Shown here piece after piece: positions 19,211 to 30,830 of a stretch of 64,000 bases of DNA. How positions within the stretch are numbered: the stretch's first letter is position 1; the number at the start of each line of letters is the position of its first letter. The stretch comes from Prostheceraeus crozeri (Eukaryota; Platyhelminthes; Polycladida; Euryleptidae): the NCBI GenBank assembly GCA_907163375.1, contig CAJQUW010001636.1:496001-560000 (forward strand), given 5' to 3'. A program made the position numbers and the translations under genes. The notes below the pieces were generated by a model, which saw nothing but the letters and a program-made list of their open reading frames with translations, was not told the origin of the DNA and ran no database searches.

Positions 19211-19763
19211 ATTGTCGCAAGTGAAGTTGTAAAAACTCCTGTACTTGTTAAAGCAGTAGCAACAACAGGAATTGTAAGAGCACCAGAAGATATTACAATA
19301 GTCAGGGCACCTAAAGAAATTGTTAAGAATACTCCAACTCCTTGTGTTACATTCTTCACTATAGTGCATCTTTTTCTTAATTTATCATAATGTTCTAGTT
19401 TTAGCAATAGTTGTGTCTCCTAATATAGGTATCTTTCATATACCTTATCCTGTCTTTGTGTTTCACTTCATTGGGAACCGAAGGTTTAATTTCACTTGTT
19501 TTAAATTGTGATAATATCGGATATAAAGGGGCTGATGGTTCTTCCATTTTTAAATGAATATTTTAATACAATGAACATTGCTGTTTATGAAGTTAGGGAG
19601 TACCTTATTTTCCTTTGTAAATTTCATTTTGTGAATTTCGGGATTTTTGTATCTACCTAGGTATGAGATCCGGTGCAGAGCGAAGCGATGCGCCGGATCT
19701 CATACCTAGGTAGATACAAAAAAAGCAGAGCGAAGCGATGCGCCGGATCTCAGACCCTATACT
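19211..19763 (-). repeat. Polinton right terminal inverted repeat
   Basis: Reverse complement of 2948-3522. Inside the tip, GAGATCCGG...CCGGATCTC forms a hairpin (about 19667-19702) and part of the unit is repeated to 19753. It includes the N-terminal coding part of the first gene on the minus strand, which then runs out of the repeat. Confidence 0.95.
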
Positions 19764-19772
19764 ACTAGAGTC
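19764..19772. repeat. Direct repeat ACTAGAGTC right of the Polinton
   Basis: Second copy of the 9-bp word at 2936-2944, abutting the right end CCCTATACT of the element; probable target-site duplication. Confidence 0.65.
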
Positions 19773-21050
19773 TAAGGGTCTTCTGAGCGATTCAGATGAA
19801 GTCTTTTGGCTCGCAGCCGCCTAGACTCCACGGCAGGAACGGAAGGGTGTTGCAGGCGTTGCACATGTGTCCTCTTCATGCAGAAATGCTCCGTAATAAA
19901 CTGCAGTGTCACGAATTTCATAGCAGTGCTGACTCTAGGTTCCAACCTGATTCGAAGTTCATGCTCATTGACTGACCAAGCTTCGTGCGATGAATTACAG
20001 TGCATGAAGTGTACGTGTCATCACAGTTTACCGCCGTTCACATAATAAAGTTATAATGAGTTATAAAGATTGTCAATGGTGTACAGAAATCGCCTTGAAG
20101 GTCATCCATCGTTTGTAGCTTCTCTCTCCCAGACGACAGCCAAAGTGTGAGGACAGCAACGGACTTTTGTAGCATGTTTTTGAATAGAACACATTTTAGA
20201 AGTTCCTTGATTTTGTCAAAGATAGAGTATCATGCTCATTTCGTGTGCAGAGATTGATCATGAAGTTAAGGATTTGAGTTGCTTTGCATGTCGTCCTATT
20301 GCACATATAAGCAATAGAGGGTGAAAATTTCTTTTCGTTCCAAAACAAAAAATTAGAAGTTTAAGGTATTGCATCACATTTTTTTATTTGTATTGTTTCT
20401 CTTAACAATCAATTACAATTTAAACACATAATAGCACAATGGTGTTTGCAGCAATTAAGCAAGAGTTGCAATTATACAAGCTTTCTAGTTAGAATTGCTG
20501 TTGAGGCGCTTGATATATGGTATTCATTTTATAGGCCTATTGGAAAATCAGCACAGTAGAATTCTTGTTGTAGTTTCCAATGGATAAGCGCAAGCCATTT
20601 CCAAGCAAAAAGAAAGCATGTTGCATAATATAGGATCTATTTGAATAGAATTACACCTATTATTTTATTTGTCTTGCAGTAAAAAGGGCGTCATGTCATC
20701 TATGCATCATACAGTCTGCAAGAATTTAGTCGGAAATGTGTTAGATTTAGGCTAAAATTGACAACAAAGTAATTTTTATTCATTAGATCTACGTATACTC
20801 ACGAAGAAATAGTTGTTGAGCGATGAGTATAATGATGATACTAATAATGAGGCGCTTATTCTTCGAAATGAGAATCACACGGTACGGCAGAAAGGTACAG
20901 TTCAAGTACGAATTCAATTGAAGTAATTATGGTGGAATAGTCATCAATCTAAAGCTAACAAGCAAAACTAGCAAAACAAACCTATATGCAAAACTATGTG
21001 CAAAAACGGACTATACAAAATCTTCACAGGTTTACAACACAACTGAAATA
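19773..21050. other. Intergenic, no gene recognised
   Basis: The first 270 bases are less AT-rich and give a 77-aa minus frame with several Cys/His, but no family match that I can name. The remainder is AT-rich and featureless. Confidence 0.45.
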
Positions 21051-21054
21051 TTGA

Positions 21055-21785
21055 GCCAGGTATGGGAGGGTGGATGCATCCTAAAGTGCTCTCCTAAAGG
21101 GCGGTGCAACACCTGCCCTAGATTCGTGCCGGCGTCCCTGCTCCACGTTTAGCCCAAGGTCCATATAAATGATCGGAATCCTCCTTATCGACCAATTTTG
21201 AGCATGATTGATTCTTACCCGGCCAATTTGATTAAATGGCTTGATTCAATTCTGGAGCCGCTGATTCCCAAATACATGTACTTTTGCATCAAAGACATTT
21301 TTGACTTTGGCGAAGAGTTGCGTACAGTGAAGGTCGCTAAATATATGAGAATTGTCAACATTGATGTTAAAAGCCCTTTTACCAATATTCCCATCAAATA
21401 AACAATAAACCACATTCTGATGATGGTAAAAGATAATGAAGTACCAACCAGCAAAACGGCTGTCGGTGAGCATCTGAAACTTGCTTGCACTAACATCCTC
21501 TTCATCTTCAATGACGAGTTTTACATAGAAAAGAGGGCTTATCTATGAGCTTGAGCCTCGCCCCCACTATGGCAGAATTCGCCATGAATTTGACACAGTC
21601 GAAATTCAGTGAACTTGAACTTTCATCTCCCGTTTTTATAAGCGCTACGTGGATGATGTATTCGCCATATTTCAGAATTGGCAACTTCGACTACCTTGTT
21701 CTCATCAATCGGAACAGTCCGGAAGAAAAATTCATTCATATTTTTGCATGCAATGCTAAGATGCATTTTTCAACCACCTGATAAA
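21055..21785 (+). pseudogene. Penelope-like element reverse transcriptase remnant
   Basis: Translation in shifting frames gives PPYRPILSMIDSYPANLIKW (RT start block), KDIFDFGEELR, then MRIVNIDVKSPFTNIPIK (the S/xFDVKSLFTNIP motif of Penelope RT), FIFNDEFY, a block like LAPTMAEF, and YSPYFRIGN corresponding to the catalytic YVDDIFA region. A Cys motif CSPKGRCNTCPRF lies just before the RT, similar to the Cys linker normally found ahead of the GIY-YIG domain. Several frameshifts and stops make it a dead fragment. No endonuclease is seen downstream and no ends were found. Confidence 0.8.
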
Positions 21786-23960
21786 TGTCTTCCTCAAAAC
21801 TCTTTCTAGGATAGATTGAAATATAAAATCAAATTTCTCAAACTGTCTACAGATATTTTAGTGATAAGCTTTCGATACTACTTATGCAGTGGTTGCATTT
21901 GATACGACATAACTGTTTCTTTCCCTCACATCACAAGCATACTAGGCCTACATTGATTAAATGACACCATGCTAAATTCCACTGTTATTGTGAAACACTG
22001 TTCCACTGTTATTGTCAGCTGTTGTGAAGTAAGACATGTATGTACGTACTCTTAGATAAACGTTCTTTAAAGTATTTCGCGAGACATGAACATGTAGGAT
22101 TGTAGGCATGCATGTGTTGAATAGTAATTCTTATTGTCTATATGAAAAAACTGAATGTTGAGGCAATAAGACTTAGAATCAAAGGCTTGTGAGATTTCCA
22201 TCAATTACATTTACCTGGCGCCCGATTGTAAAGATGTCTGATCAATTGAATGAGCACGTACATTCGCACAATTGAGTGCCATAATCACTTTCTATGAGCC
22301 ACAATCTGATTCATGTCAGTTACCATTAAACTGGATCAAATTTACGACCTTGAGATCGTAAGATTGTATACCGATACTTCATTGTCTGAGACAATCGGAG
22401 ACAATCTACATATCATAGAATGGTTGGATGTAGTGAGTGGACATGTCTGTGAGGCATAAATGCGACATGCCTAAATGTCGCGCTGCTTTCGCTTCAGTCT
22501 CTACACCTGCCCCAATGCATCATGAGATCTTATCCAGGACTAATGTGGCACTCATTCAGTCACTATGCCAATGTATGAAAAGGCACTTGGAGTCGCAAAA
22601 ACAATCACTATAGTAAATGTAGATGCCTAAGAAATCTGACAACTTTTTTCAATCATCGGACAATCATGTTTTGCAAAAAATGTGTAATTTCTCAGCAATA
22701 TTTGCTTCTTCTGACTGCAAATTGATTGGATTAGTTCCATGGTTTTTGGGGGACTTGCGGTATTTCAGTGAAGGGAAGCATTATGTCGACAATTAATTGC
22801 AATTTCAAGATTCAGTGCCCAATCATTTATCCACAACCCTATCCATGTGGTACTCTGAACCGCCGGGTGGGAAGCGGTTCATCCCTACTCTTCTTAATTA
22901 CTAAAGTATTGCTCTGAATCACAGGAATTCACGTACTGCATATTTCGCGTGTGAACTTTCTACTGATGATATTCATTTCATAATCTAACTCGCACATTTT
23001 TGTAATATAAATAGCAATTCCATATTTAAAGTCACGGACTTTGACAGATTTTTGAATTTTTGACGCTTTCCCGAAGTTTGGCTATAGATCACCTTGCTGA
23101 TTACTATTTGCGATGCCAAATTATGTGCTGAGAAAACACATAGGGGTGAAAAAAAGAAAGACAAGATTAGTTGGTGCAAACAATGTAATTTAAATGTAAT
23201 GCGATGGAAAAATGCAAGTAAAATGTGAATAGGTCTCCAAAGGTGACCATTCCAATGTATCTGTGACATAGTATTCTGCAGATCTACATAGCTTCAAATG
23301 CGATTATAAAGATGAAGGACTACTTGCAGAATGGCTGCTCTATTATACATCTGTGATGATCATGATAGAATTAGCGTGCTTATACATGTATTTCTATAAT
23401 ACTGCACTCATGTTGAGAGTCGTGGAGCGTCGTTTAAACTTATCACACAAAATGTTTACAAAAAGTGCCAAAACTCAAACTTTCAGAAAAAGTACGTATA
23501 TAAGTCATGAATTTGACTTTCTAGTAGGCCAAATCCAGCGTTTTTTTGTTTGAAAGTAAGTTAAACTAAAGTTACAAAATTGTTGGTTGGTCGACTTAAT
23601 TCTACGGGGACAACGGGGCAGCATAGATAGTGTTAATGTGGCAGATCTATCGGTCCAATTCTTTGAAGGATGGCATGACTAAATAATTTAACTTAAAAAT
23701 TTTTTTCTTTTTTTTAAATAAAATTCAATGACTATCAAGGATTTGAAAATCCGACACACGCTATGACTTGGTTAAAATTGGCCTTGATCTGATTGGATAT
23801 CAAATAGATCAAATTTGCGGAAATTTTGGCGAGCATTCAACAAGATTGATTCATGCCGCTTCTGCATATCGCGAAATACCTACGAAACCAAGGCGAAGTT
23901 TGGCACATCAGATATAAGCTGCCGGTCATGTTGATGGAATGAAAGGTTTTTATTATCTTA
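21786..23960. other. Intergenic, no gene recognised
   Basis: AT-rich, with only short random frames. A T/A-run sits at 23697-23722. No transposon ends or RNA gene recognised. Confidence 0.5.
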
Positions 23961-23964
23961 AGAT

Positions 23965-24080
23965 CAGTTCTTGACCTCAGGCCTATCAGTCAAAGAAGAC
24001 TTCTACATGCGTGCAAAATTATATCAAAAAAAGAGAGTACATCATAGCGATCATGACGTTGTGAAACATGAGGAAACTCG
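23965..24080 (+). repeat. Diverged direct repeat, copy 1
   Basis: The segment with TTCTTGACCTCAGGCCTATC ... GACTTCTACATGCGTGCAAA ... GAGAGTACATCATAGCGATC aligns by eye with 24450-24565 (TTCTTGAGCATTAGGTCAAT ... GATTTATACATATGTAGAAA ... GAGAGTACAATGAATAATAA). Spacing is about 485 bp. It looks like an old duplication or two copies of an unknown repeat. Confidence 0.65.
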
Positions 24081-24449
24081 GAGAGATTTATGGGTCATCC
24101 AGGATAGCGTGACTGAATAATAGCATCTATGTACGTACTTATAGAAGGATTACGAACAAAAGAGTGATTAGTTAATCGATTGGGTCTTCAATCGATTGAC
24201 CTTAAAGAGGCAATCGATCACAGATGCTATTGCGAGAATCTACATTTTCACAATTGAAATGAAAATTTCAATGGTGGGTTGTTAAAATAAAATCGCAATG
24301 TTTGAAATATCAATGTTAATTCAATTTCAATACTAAATTTCTAATCAAGTGGAATTCAAATTTTACTTGTATTGATAGCGTTAATATAGGAAGCAGGCCT
24401 ATTCAAATTTTGGGGGAAAAATCAAGGAGATTTCAGAGGATAATCGTAA

Positions 24450-24565
24450 GGTCAATTCTTGAGCATTAGGTCAATCCGTCGATGAAGATTTATACATATG
24501 TAGAAAATTATGTGAGAAGGAGAGTACAATGAATAATAATAATGACATCACGACCAAGAATGAAA
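24450..24565 (+). repeat. Diverged direct repeat, copy 2
   Basis: Partner of 23965-24080, same orientation, with many substitutions, including the shared ATGACGTTGTG / ATGACATCACG tail region. Confidence 0.65.
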
Positions 24566-27300
24566 CTCTCTATACAGCAGAGTCCTAGTACCACTTGCTG
24601 ACGATGGACACAGGTAGTGCTTGAACGATCTTTCAGTAAATAATCGAAGCAATTTATTTGACGGAACTCGTTAATGGAAAACAAATTATCAAGCAATGCA
24701 TATAAATACAAAGCACATAGCTTATAGAATGTCAGAATTCAACCTTAAGGTTGACGGGATTCGCTTGCCTTGGAGATCACACAGCTTCGAATCAGTCATG
24801 TCTGTTAGCAAATAAAGATCGAATCATATCGACTATCATTTTTCACTCTTCTAAAATTTTGTATTCGCATAAGTTTGCTATGTGACATGCAGAGAAGATT
24901 GTTTTGACAGATTGTAGGGATGCATAATGAAATCAATTTTAAACCGCTACCTATTGAAAGCCCAATCACTCGCTAGGCAGCGGAATTAATCACACATTGC
25001 ATCGTTTCTTGATTCATGTGAAAGACCGACAAGTTTGAACAAATTTGAAAGACTTTTCTATCATCAGCGTCTTGCATGTTGTCGCCTACATTGGTCGTGA
25101 TTAAATGCTTTGTGGAAGGAGGACATCGTCCTCAAGAGCAACCGCTTTGAGCTATTTTAATTACCTATCACTTATAGCGTGGATTAAAATGAACAAGGCA
25201 TATTGCTGAGAAATTCGAGGTTGTAATGACGCAAAATGTAGTAACAGAACAATGTTTGAAAGGTGATTTCCTACATTTGTATTTGCAATGAGATTCTCAC
25301 TTTTTATAACTTGTCATCTTCATGTCGTGTTAAAACGGCGAACAAATTGTAGATTCAGAAGTGCATCCGTCAAGGATTGTCCAATTTGCAAAGATTCATT
25401 CGTCATGGATTCGTGATCTACATGATCAAGAATGCGATTTCTCTAGCCAGTATAAACGAATTATCTAGAATGTGGACATCTCCTTGTCATTTCACATCAA
25501 TTTTTCGATGGGAAAATCATTAAAGAACGAGATTGTTTGAACAGCCTGTCGTCATTATGATGGCCTCTAAAGTAGTCTTACTTCAAAGTAACTCATTATT
25601 TCTGACATTCAGAAATGCAATTTGATGGCAACCTTTGCCATCGTGAAGACCATTATGGTAAAGCGGTCACCAACGCAAAAATGCAGTCAGAAATCAGAGT
25701 TTACACTTGATTGGACATTTTTGGATAATATTGATAAGAGTGAGTATGTAAACAGCGAAATTCGTGCGAAATAATTATGAAATTAATATGAAAAGGAGAA
25801 GAAGAGAAAACTATCTAATAAGCTTATTCGTCATTTTGTGCCTGATTCGATCAGAATGCAAATAGAGTAAGCTTTATTCCTTTATTTTCAAGTCAGTTAC
25901 ACTAATTTTTCTAGATATTTTTTATTGCCCTAATTTCCTTATAACTGCTAATACACTATAAATAAATACTAAATTTTTATCAACACAAATAAGGCCGGTG
26001 ATTTTCATGTTTTGTGTGTTCATTACACTTGGGAACATACTTCAATGGTAACTGCAAACAGTGAACATAAGTTTTGTAACTTCAAAATTGAATACCTCAG
26101 TTTATAAAAATCAGAGTTATTCAAGAAAAAATTGCAATTGCACAAAATTTGGTTTTCCGACTTTGGCCTCTCGCTGCTTCCCCTGAGCAAGGATTCTCCT
26201 AAGCCTAGTTTTCACTGAATTTATTCAATCATAACTAAACTTAAGATCATCTCTTTTCATTCTTTTTTATTTAGAAAAGACTTTGTTCGGTAATCTAACG
26301 GAACATTAAAATTCTAAATAAGCACAAACACATGTCTGTCATAAGCTTTGCGATCATTTTGCTGAGGTTCTTACTCTATATTTTCCTAGAGACAGTTGGA
26401 CCTAATACATTCTCTTGAAAGAGTGCATGTAAGCTTAAACAATGAGCAGTGAGACCAACTACATGTGAATGCGCCTTTTAAATGCGATCTGTATAAGCGC
26501 TTGTTACCAAAGCTTTGTTCAAGTGACTGGCACAGTGTGTTGCTCATGTGTCATGAGAATTACGAGCGGAATTCAAACTGTGTCATCAAGGAATCATTGA
26601 TATTCGGTTTTATCAATTATCCTCACTGACAGCTATTTGTTGCAACGGTTTAAAGGTTTCTTCGCTGACCTTTCTGCTTTTATTCTTCATGAAGTTTCCT
26701 CGAACTACATTATTCTCAGTAACAAATATTTGGAATTATTCGTTTGTGATAACTTCTTCGTCCAACTTTAAACAGATCTTGAAATACTGCAGATTAAGAG
26801 AGAGGTATGTACCTAAGTGATAAAGTTTTATAGAACACTCTTGACTATTTGTGCAAGCAAAGTTCAGTAGATCTAAATTTCTTATAGTACCGGATTTTAC
26901 CCTTGAAACTCAAACTTTGGGATTTCCGCTTCCGATGGTTTACCCCATAGCAAGCTTTAGGGACGATAATTGGTCAGTGCGTTTGATCACACAGCTACTT
27001 CAGAACAAATGACGCTTTTCGGTGCTTCTGGTCAATTGTGGGCCACGATGACAATAAATACCACAGAAAATCGCAATCCTTTCTCTAAAAACATTTTTAA
27101 AATGGCAACCACTATAATGAGAACTGGTCATAACTTCGCCGAACTAGCAAAAAACAGGGAACTAACCTTGTGCTTTAGTATTAAAGGGATATTTGTCTTG
27201 TCATTATAAAAATATTTACTCTAATAAATAAGTATACTAATGAAAAAATTGAAAAAGAGTCAACGTCTGAAATTTTCCATAAAATAAGAATTGATGCTGT
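24566..27300. other. Intergenic, no gene recognised
   Basis: AT-rich sequence with short frames only. No repeat ends, RNA genes or protein motifs that I can support. Confidence 0.5.
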
Positions 27301-27309
27301 TACTCCGAA

Positions 27310-27720
27310 CTAGCACCAATAACTGAGAACCACCCAAATTATTAAAAAGCGTTAATTAATGCTTCAGATCAATGCAAATTAAAATTTTAATCGTGCTTAC
27401 ACTTATAGAAACACAAACAAACGGAAACCCTCCACTGCTTTTCTTCAAACGTAATTTTATCAGTGAGAACCAACCCCAAATACTGCGAACTAGCCAGATT
27501 GTAGAAAATCATCATGCATTCTGCGTATCTACGCCTCTACGGAATCGTATTTGACAATGTAGTCATCTTTAATCCAAACAAATTGTTATTTGAAATTTCG
27601 ATGAAAATTTTGGGTTTTCAAGCTCATAATTCTTATCAAGAACCAACGCCAAAAATTCTGAGAACCACTCAAAATAATAATCTACGCATAAAAGTACCTC
27701 ACTTTGACGCTAAATGATTA
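27310..27720 (+). repeat. Decayed ~175-bp repeat array, left part
   Basis: Repeats of the pattern GAACCAxxxCCAAAxTxxTG followed by xGAACxAxxCAxA occur near 27327, 27460 and 27643 (about 180 bp apart for the last two) and again beyond the hAT insertion near 28975 and 29141. The units are highly diverged, suggesting an old satellite or tandem duplication. Confidence 0.6.
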
Positions 27721-27774
27721 GCTGACTGTACATGTATATCAGCATGAAGCAATGTGAAAATACATTGAAAAGTT

Positions 27775-28741
27775 CAGTGGCGTCGTCTCCGTGCCTGCGA
27801 GGCCTTCGACGCATACCCAAAAATTCTTCTCCCGATAGAAACGAAGAGGCAATTACATGTACATTGCAACATTGTAAGAAAAGATCTATTTATAAATTCT
27901 TAGATTCAGATAGAGAGAGAGACGCAAATTTTCCCTATTCGTGGCTTCGCCAAATTTTGGAGAAGATGATGACGCTTTGAATCTTCTTGTTTGCGTTCAC
28001 CAATGGCTGAATGTCGGATCGGAAGGTTAGAAGCCGCAGAAAGGAGATAGCGATGAAGGTTCCATAATTTGATGTGTGATTCAGTCAGAGATAATGATTA
28101 AAGGCATATTTGTGATATTATGTTTATGGCGGCGATTTAAACCACTCTCAAGGGATAGAATATCAGGAGGAGCACAAAAAACATTTTAGCAGCCCTAAAT
28201 TTGAAACATGCAAGTGATTGACAAGCTATAATAATTACAACAGAGTCTTGCGTTGGCGAGAGCTTCCTCGAGTGTGAATGTTCTCTATAGTAATCTCACC
28301 AAGGTGATCAAGCGTCATGTTAGAAATGAACATCACATTTTCATTGTCATTTGACGTTTAAAATCTTGGGAAAACAGGAATCGCGTTGGCGAACAGTCAG
28401 CTTAGGATTGCATGCTTATGAGGCTGTTCAGAAAAGGAGGCAGTCACAGTGAATCACAATTCATATGCAGAATAGTCAACATTAGGTAGTCTAAGGACTT
28501 CACTGTACCGTTCATTTAAATATCAGCATCTATTTCTCACATCATTTCATTCTGTAGTCATGGATGCCGGCATGATTTGAATGTTCATGTACTTGCACAA
28601 GTGTTTGAAAGTTCACTGAAATTAAGATAGTGTCAAATTAATTATTTTATGCAGTTCATGCTGTCCACTTTAATATACCACCAAATGTAGGAATCCACTT
28701 AGGAGCGAAGGCCTATGGTCTGGGAGCACGCGACGCCACTG
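27775..28741. mobile_element. Non-autonomous hAT element with perfect 8-bp target duplication
   Basis: 967 bp. The left end is CAGTGGCGTCG and the right end, in reverse complement, is CAGTGGCGTCGCGTGCTCC; the subterminal GGCCTTCG also matches in inverted orientation. Flanks are GAAAAGTT at 27767-27774 and 28742-28749, an exact 8-bp duplication. CAGTGGCGT ends and 8-bp duplications are typical of hAT elements. No transposase-like frame is present, so it is a MITE-like derivative. It splits the old ~175-bp repeat array. Confidence 0.92.
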
Positions 28742-28954
28742 GAAAAGTTGCATCTAAACTTCTTCAACTTGCATCTAAGCTTCAACTTCATTGAGTTGCC
28801 ATAAGTGTCACAAGCACCCCGAAAACTGTGAAACACTCTAACAATGAAAGCTCACACATAGAACTACTACGGTACATAAATTTGATGCATTTCACTTCTT
28901 TTATAATAGGAAGCAGAAAGAATTAATTTCCCATCAAAAATTTCGCACTTTCGA

Positions 28955-29180
28955 ACCACTGGAAACCACTGTTAACCAGGCCCAATCTCTACGAACTACA
29001 CAAAATATGAATCTTTGCATCATCAAACTTAATCAGAAAAGTACAAAATATCTTTTCGAATGCATGCTGACATAAGGAAAAACAGAAAATACATGCATTT
29101 CACACACAGTCATGAAATTTGACCTTCAGTCGTCTAGAACCAAACCCAAAGTATGGGAACTACCCAAAATCTGAATCTAA
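28955..29180 (+). repeat. Decayed ~175-bp repeat array, right part
   Basis: Units near 28967 (AACCAGGCCCAATCTCTACG then AACTACACAAAATATGAATC) and 29138 (GAACCAAACCCAAAGTATGG then GAACTACCCAAAATCTGAAT), spaced about 173 bp, continue the array left of the hAT element. Confidence 0.65.
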
Positions 29181-29182
29181 GT

Positions 29183-29640
29183 GTTCACAAACTACATATT
29201 CCCAATTTTTTGTTTAAATTTTGTTTAAGTGAAATCGGCATTTGCATATATTCCGGCTGGATTTTTATGTACCAGGACTGGAGACACGTATGTAGAGCTT
29301 TGAAATTTAGTTTGAAAATAGTTCACTTTCAAATTTTATCTTAATTTTCATTGCTTTGGATATTCATCATAAGACATCATAGAAATCATAGACATCATAG
29401 ACATCATAAGCTTTGGATATTCATATTCTCCATTAAATTCTCTATCGCAAGATAATTTTGGTTTTCTAAATATTCACGAAAATATATAGCTGAATATCTC
29501 TCTGGGTTTGAATATCGGGCTGAATATTGAACGAGCAGTTGTCCCGGTGCACAAATCCAGCTAGAATATATGCAAATGCCGCTATCGTTTAGACAAAATT
29601 TAACAAAAAATTAGAAATTATTTGTGAATAAACTATGCAT
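29183..29640. repeat. Inverted repeat with ~100-bp arms
   Basis: 29183-29285 (CAATTTTTTGTTTAAATTTT ... GGCATTTGCATATATTCCGG CTGGATTT) is matched in reverse complement by 29530-29634 (AAATCCAGC TAGAATATATGCAAATGCCG ... AAAATTTAACAAAAAATTAG). The spacer is about 245 bp and contains a (AGACATCATA)n microsatellite at 29367-29412. It may be a decayed MITE or an inverted pair of the neighbouring repeat; I found no target duplication. Confidence 0.7.
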
Positions 29641-30241
29641 CACAAAACTTTCTTACCATATTTTCTTCTACATTCTGTCCAATTCTATGTGTGCTCTGTT
29701 TTTGAGTATCTGAGTAGAAAAACTAATATTGTCTCTGTGGATGTCTTATTTTAAGCATGTCTTTGTATACTGGCAATGATGTGGTAAACACGTTCACCTC
29801 AATGACTGCATTTATATCAATTGGTATGTGGTTAACACATGCTGAACCTATCATTTTGATACGATGAAATGACTACGTAAAATGAACTTTCTTGCTGTTC
29901 TTGTTGATAGAAGCAATATGAAATAAGATTGATGGATGCGTTCAAAAATGTGCTTCGAACATGTAATATAATACAAGTACCACACTGAATTGGAAGATAT
30001 GTAAACTTCAAATAAAACTATTGGATCGACTTTAACCAATAATAACCAGAAAACATGTACATCGAAAAAGAGCGCAGGATGAATACGCTTAGAATAAAAC
30101 CTTCAAATAAGAACTTCGACAGAAACATAAATTTTGGGTTCAATCGATCACAATGAATTGATTCCAACAATAGTACATCAATTTTTTACCAGCAATCAAT
30201 TCTTGATGACCGTGGATACAACAATCAATTGAATTATGAAG

Positions 30242-30830
30242 CAATTTAGGCACAGAATTAGAAAGGTCGTCTCTTCTTCTGTTTGACTAGAAAGGAAACA
30301 TTGGAACATGTAACGTTAATGAAATGGCACAATCTGCTGACATAAAACCATAGCAATCGAACAATGAGCAGCCAATTCAACATTAAACACGCCAAATCGT
30401 GTTAAGTTTCGGTGACTGCTATCAACCGCTGGGCCAACATGATCGAGAAAACCTTTGCTCAATGATCTGAATTCTTCGAATCTGAAGCAATCACAGAATT
30501 AGACAGGTTGTCTCTACTTCTGTTTGACTAGAAAGGAAACATTGGAACATGTAACGTTAATAAAATGGCACAATCTGCTCACATAAAACCATAGCAATCG
30601 AACAATGAGCAACTAGTTCAACACTAAACACGCCAAATTGTGCGAAGTTTCAGTGACTGTTATCAATCGGATCACACAGCAAAGAGACAGTCGATGTCAA
30701 GTTCTACAGAGAAGTTTGTGAACGTTTATTCATGCGCCTGCTAACTTTTTTTAAAATGATCGGAGGGCCCAACATTATCGAGAAAACTTTTGCGCAATGA
30801 TCTGAATTCTTCGAATCTGAAGGAATCGTG
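30242..30830 (+). repeat. Imperfect tandem duplication, ~241-bp unit
   Basis: Unit 1 (30242-30482) and unit 2 (30483 onward) share CACAGAATTAGA, GTTTGACTAGAAAGGAAACA, CACGCCAAATYGTG and CGAGAAAAC...GATCTGAATTCTTCGAATCT. In unit 2 a block of about 93 bp (roughly 30670-30763) interrupts the alignment before GGGCCCAACATTATCGAGAA. Confidence 0.8.

Larger units (their letters stand above)
2948..19763. mobile_element. Polinton (Maverick) element, whole length, broken
   Basis: A 16.8-kb element with inverted terminal repeats starting AGTATAGGGT at both ends, within the usual 15-20 kb range of Polintons. It carries DNA polymerase B, retroviral-type integrase, adenoviral-type protease, FtsK/HerA-type ATPase (two of them), major capsid protein and a minor-capsid-like protein, the defining set of the family. 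Genes form modules: rightward 3186-7567, leftward 7949-13612, rightward 13630-18190, and the protease leftward at 18187-18612. It is treated as a fossil: several genes are broken (about ten breaks overall, plus one mariner insertion). The terminal repeats differ at about two positions over ~440 bp outside the tips, which suggests a recent insertion or repeat homogenisation. Long-read assembly errors could account for some breaks. Confidence 0.95.

Noticed and set aside
19772-20005. 77-aa minus frame in a less AT-rich patch
   Set aside because: Considered as a host exon because of Cys/His content; no splice context or family match that I can defend.
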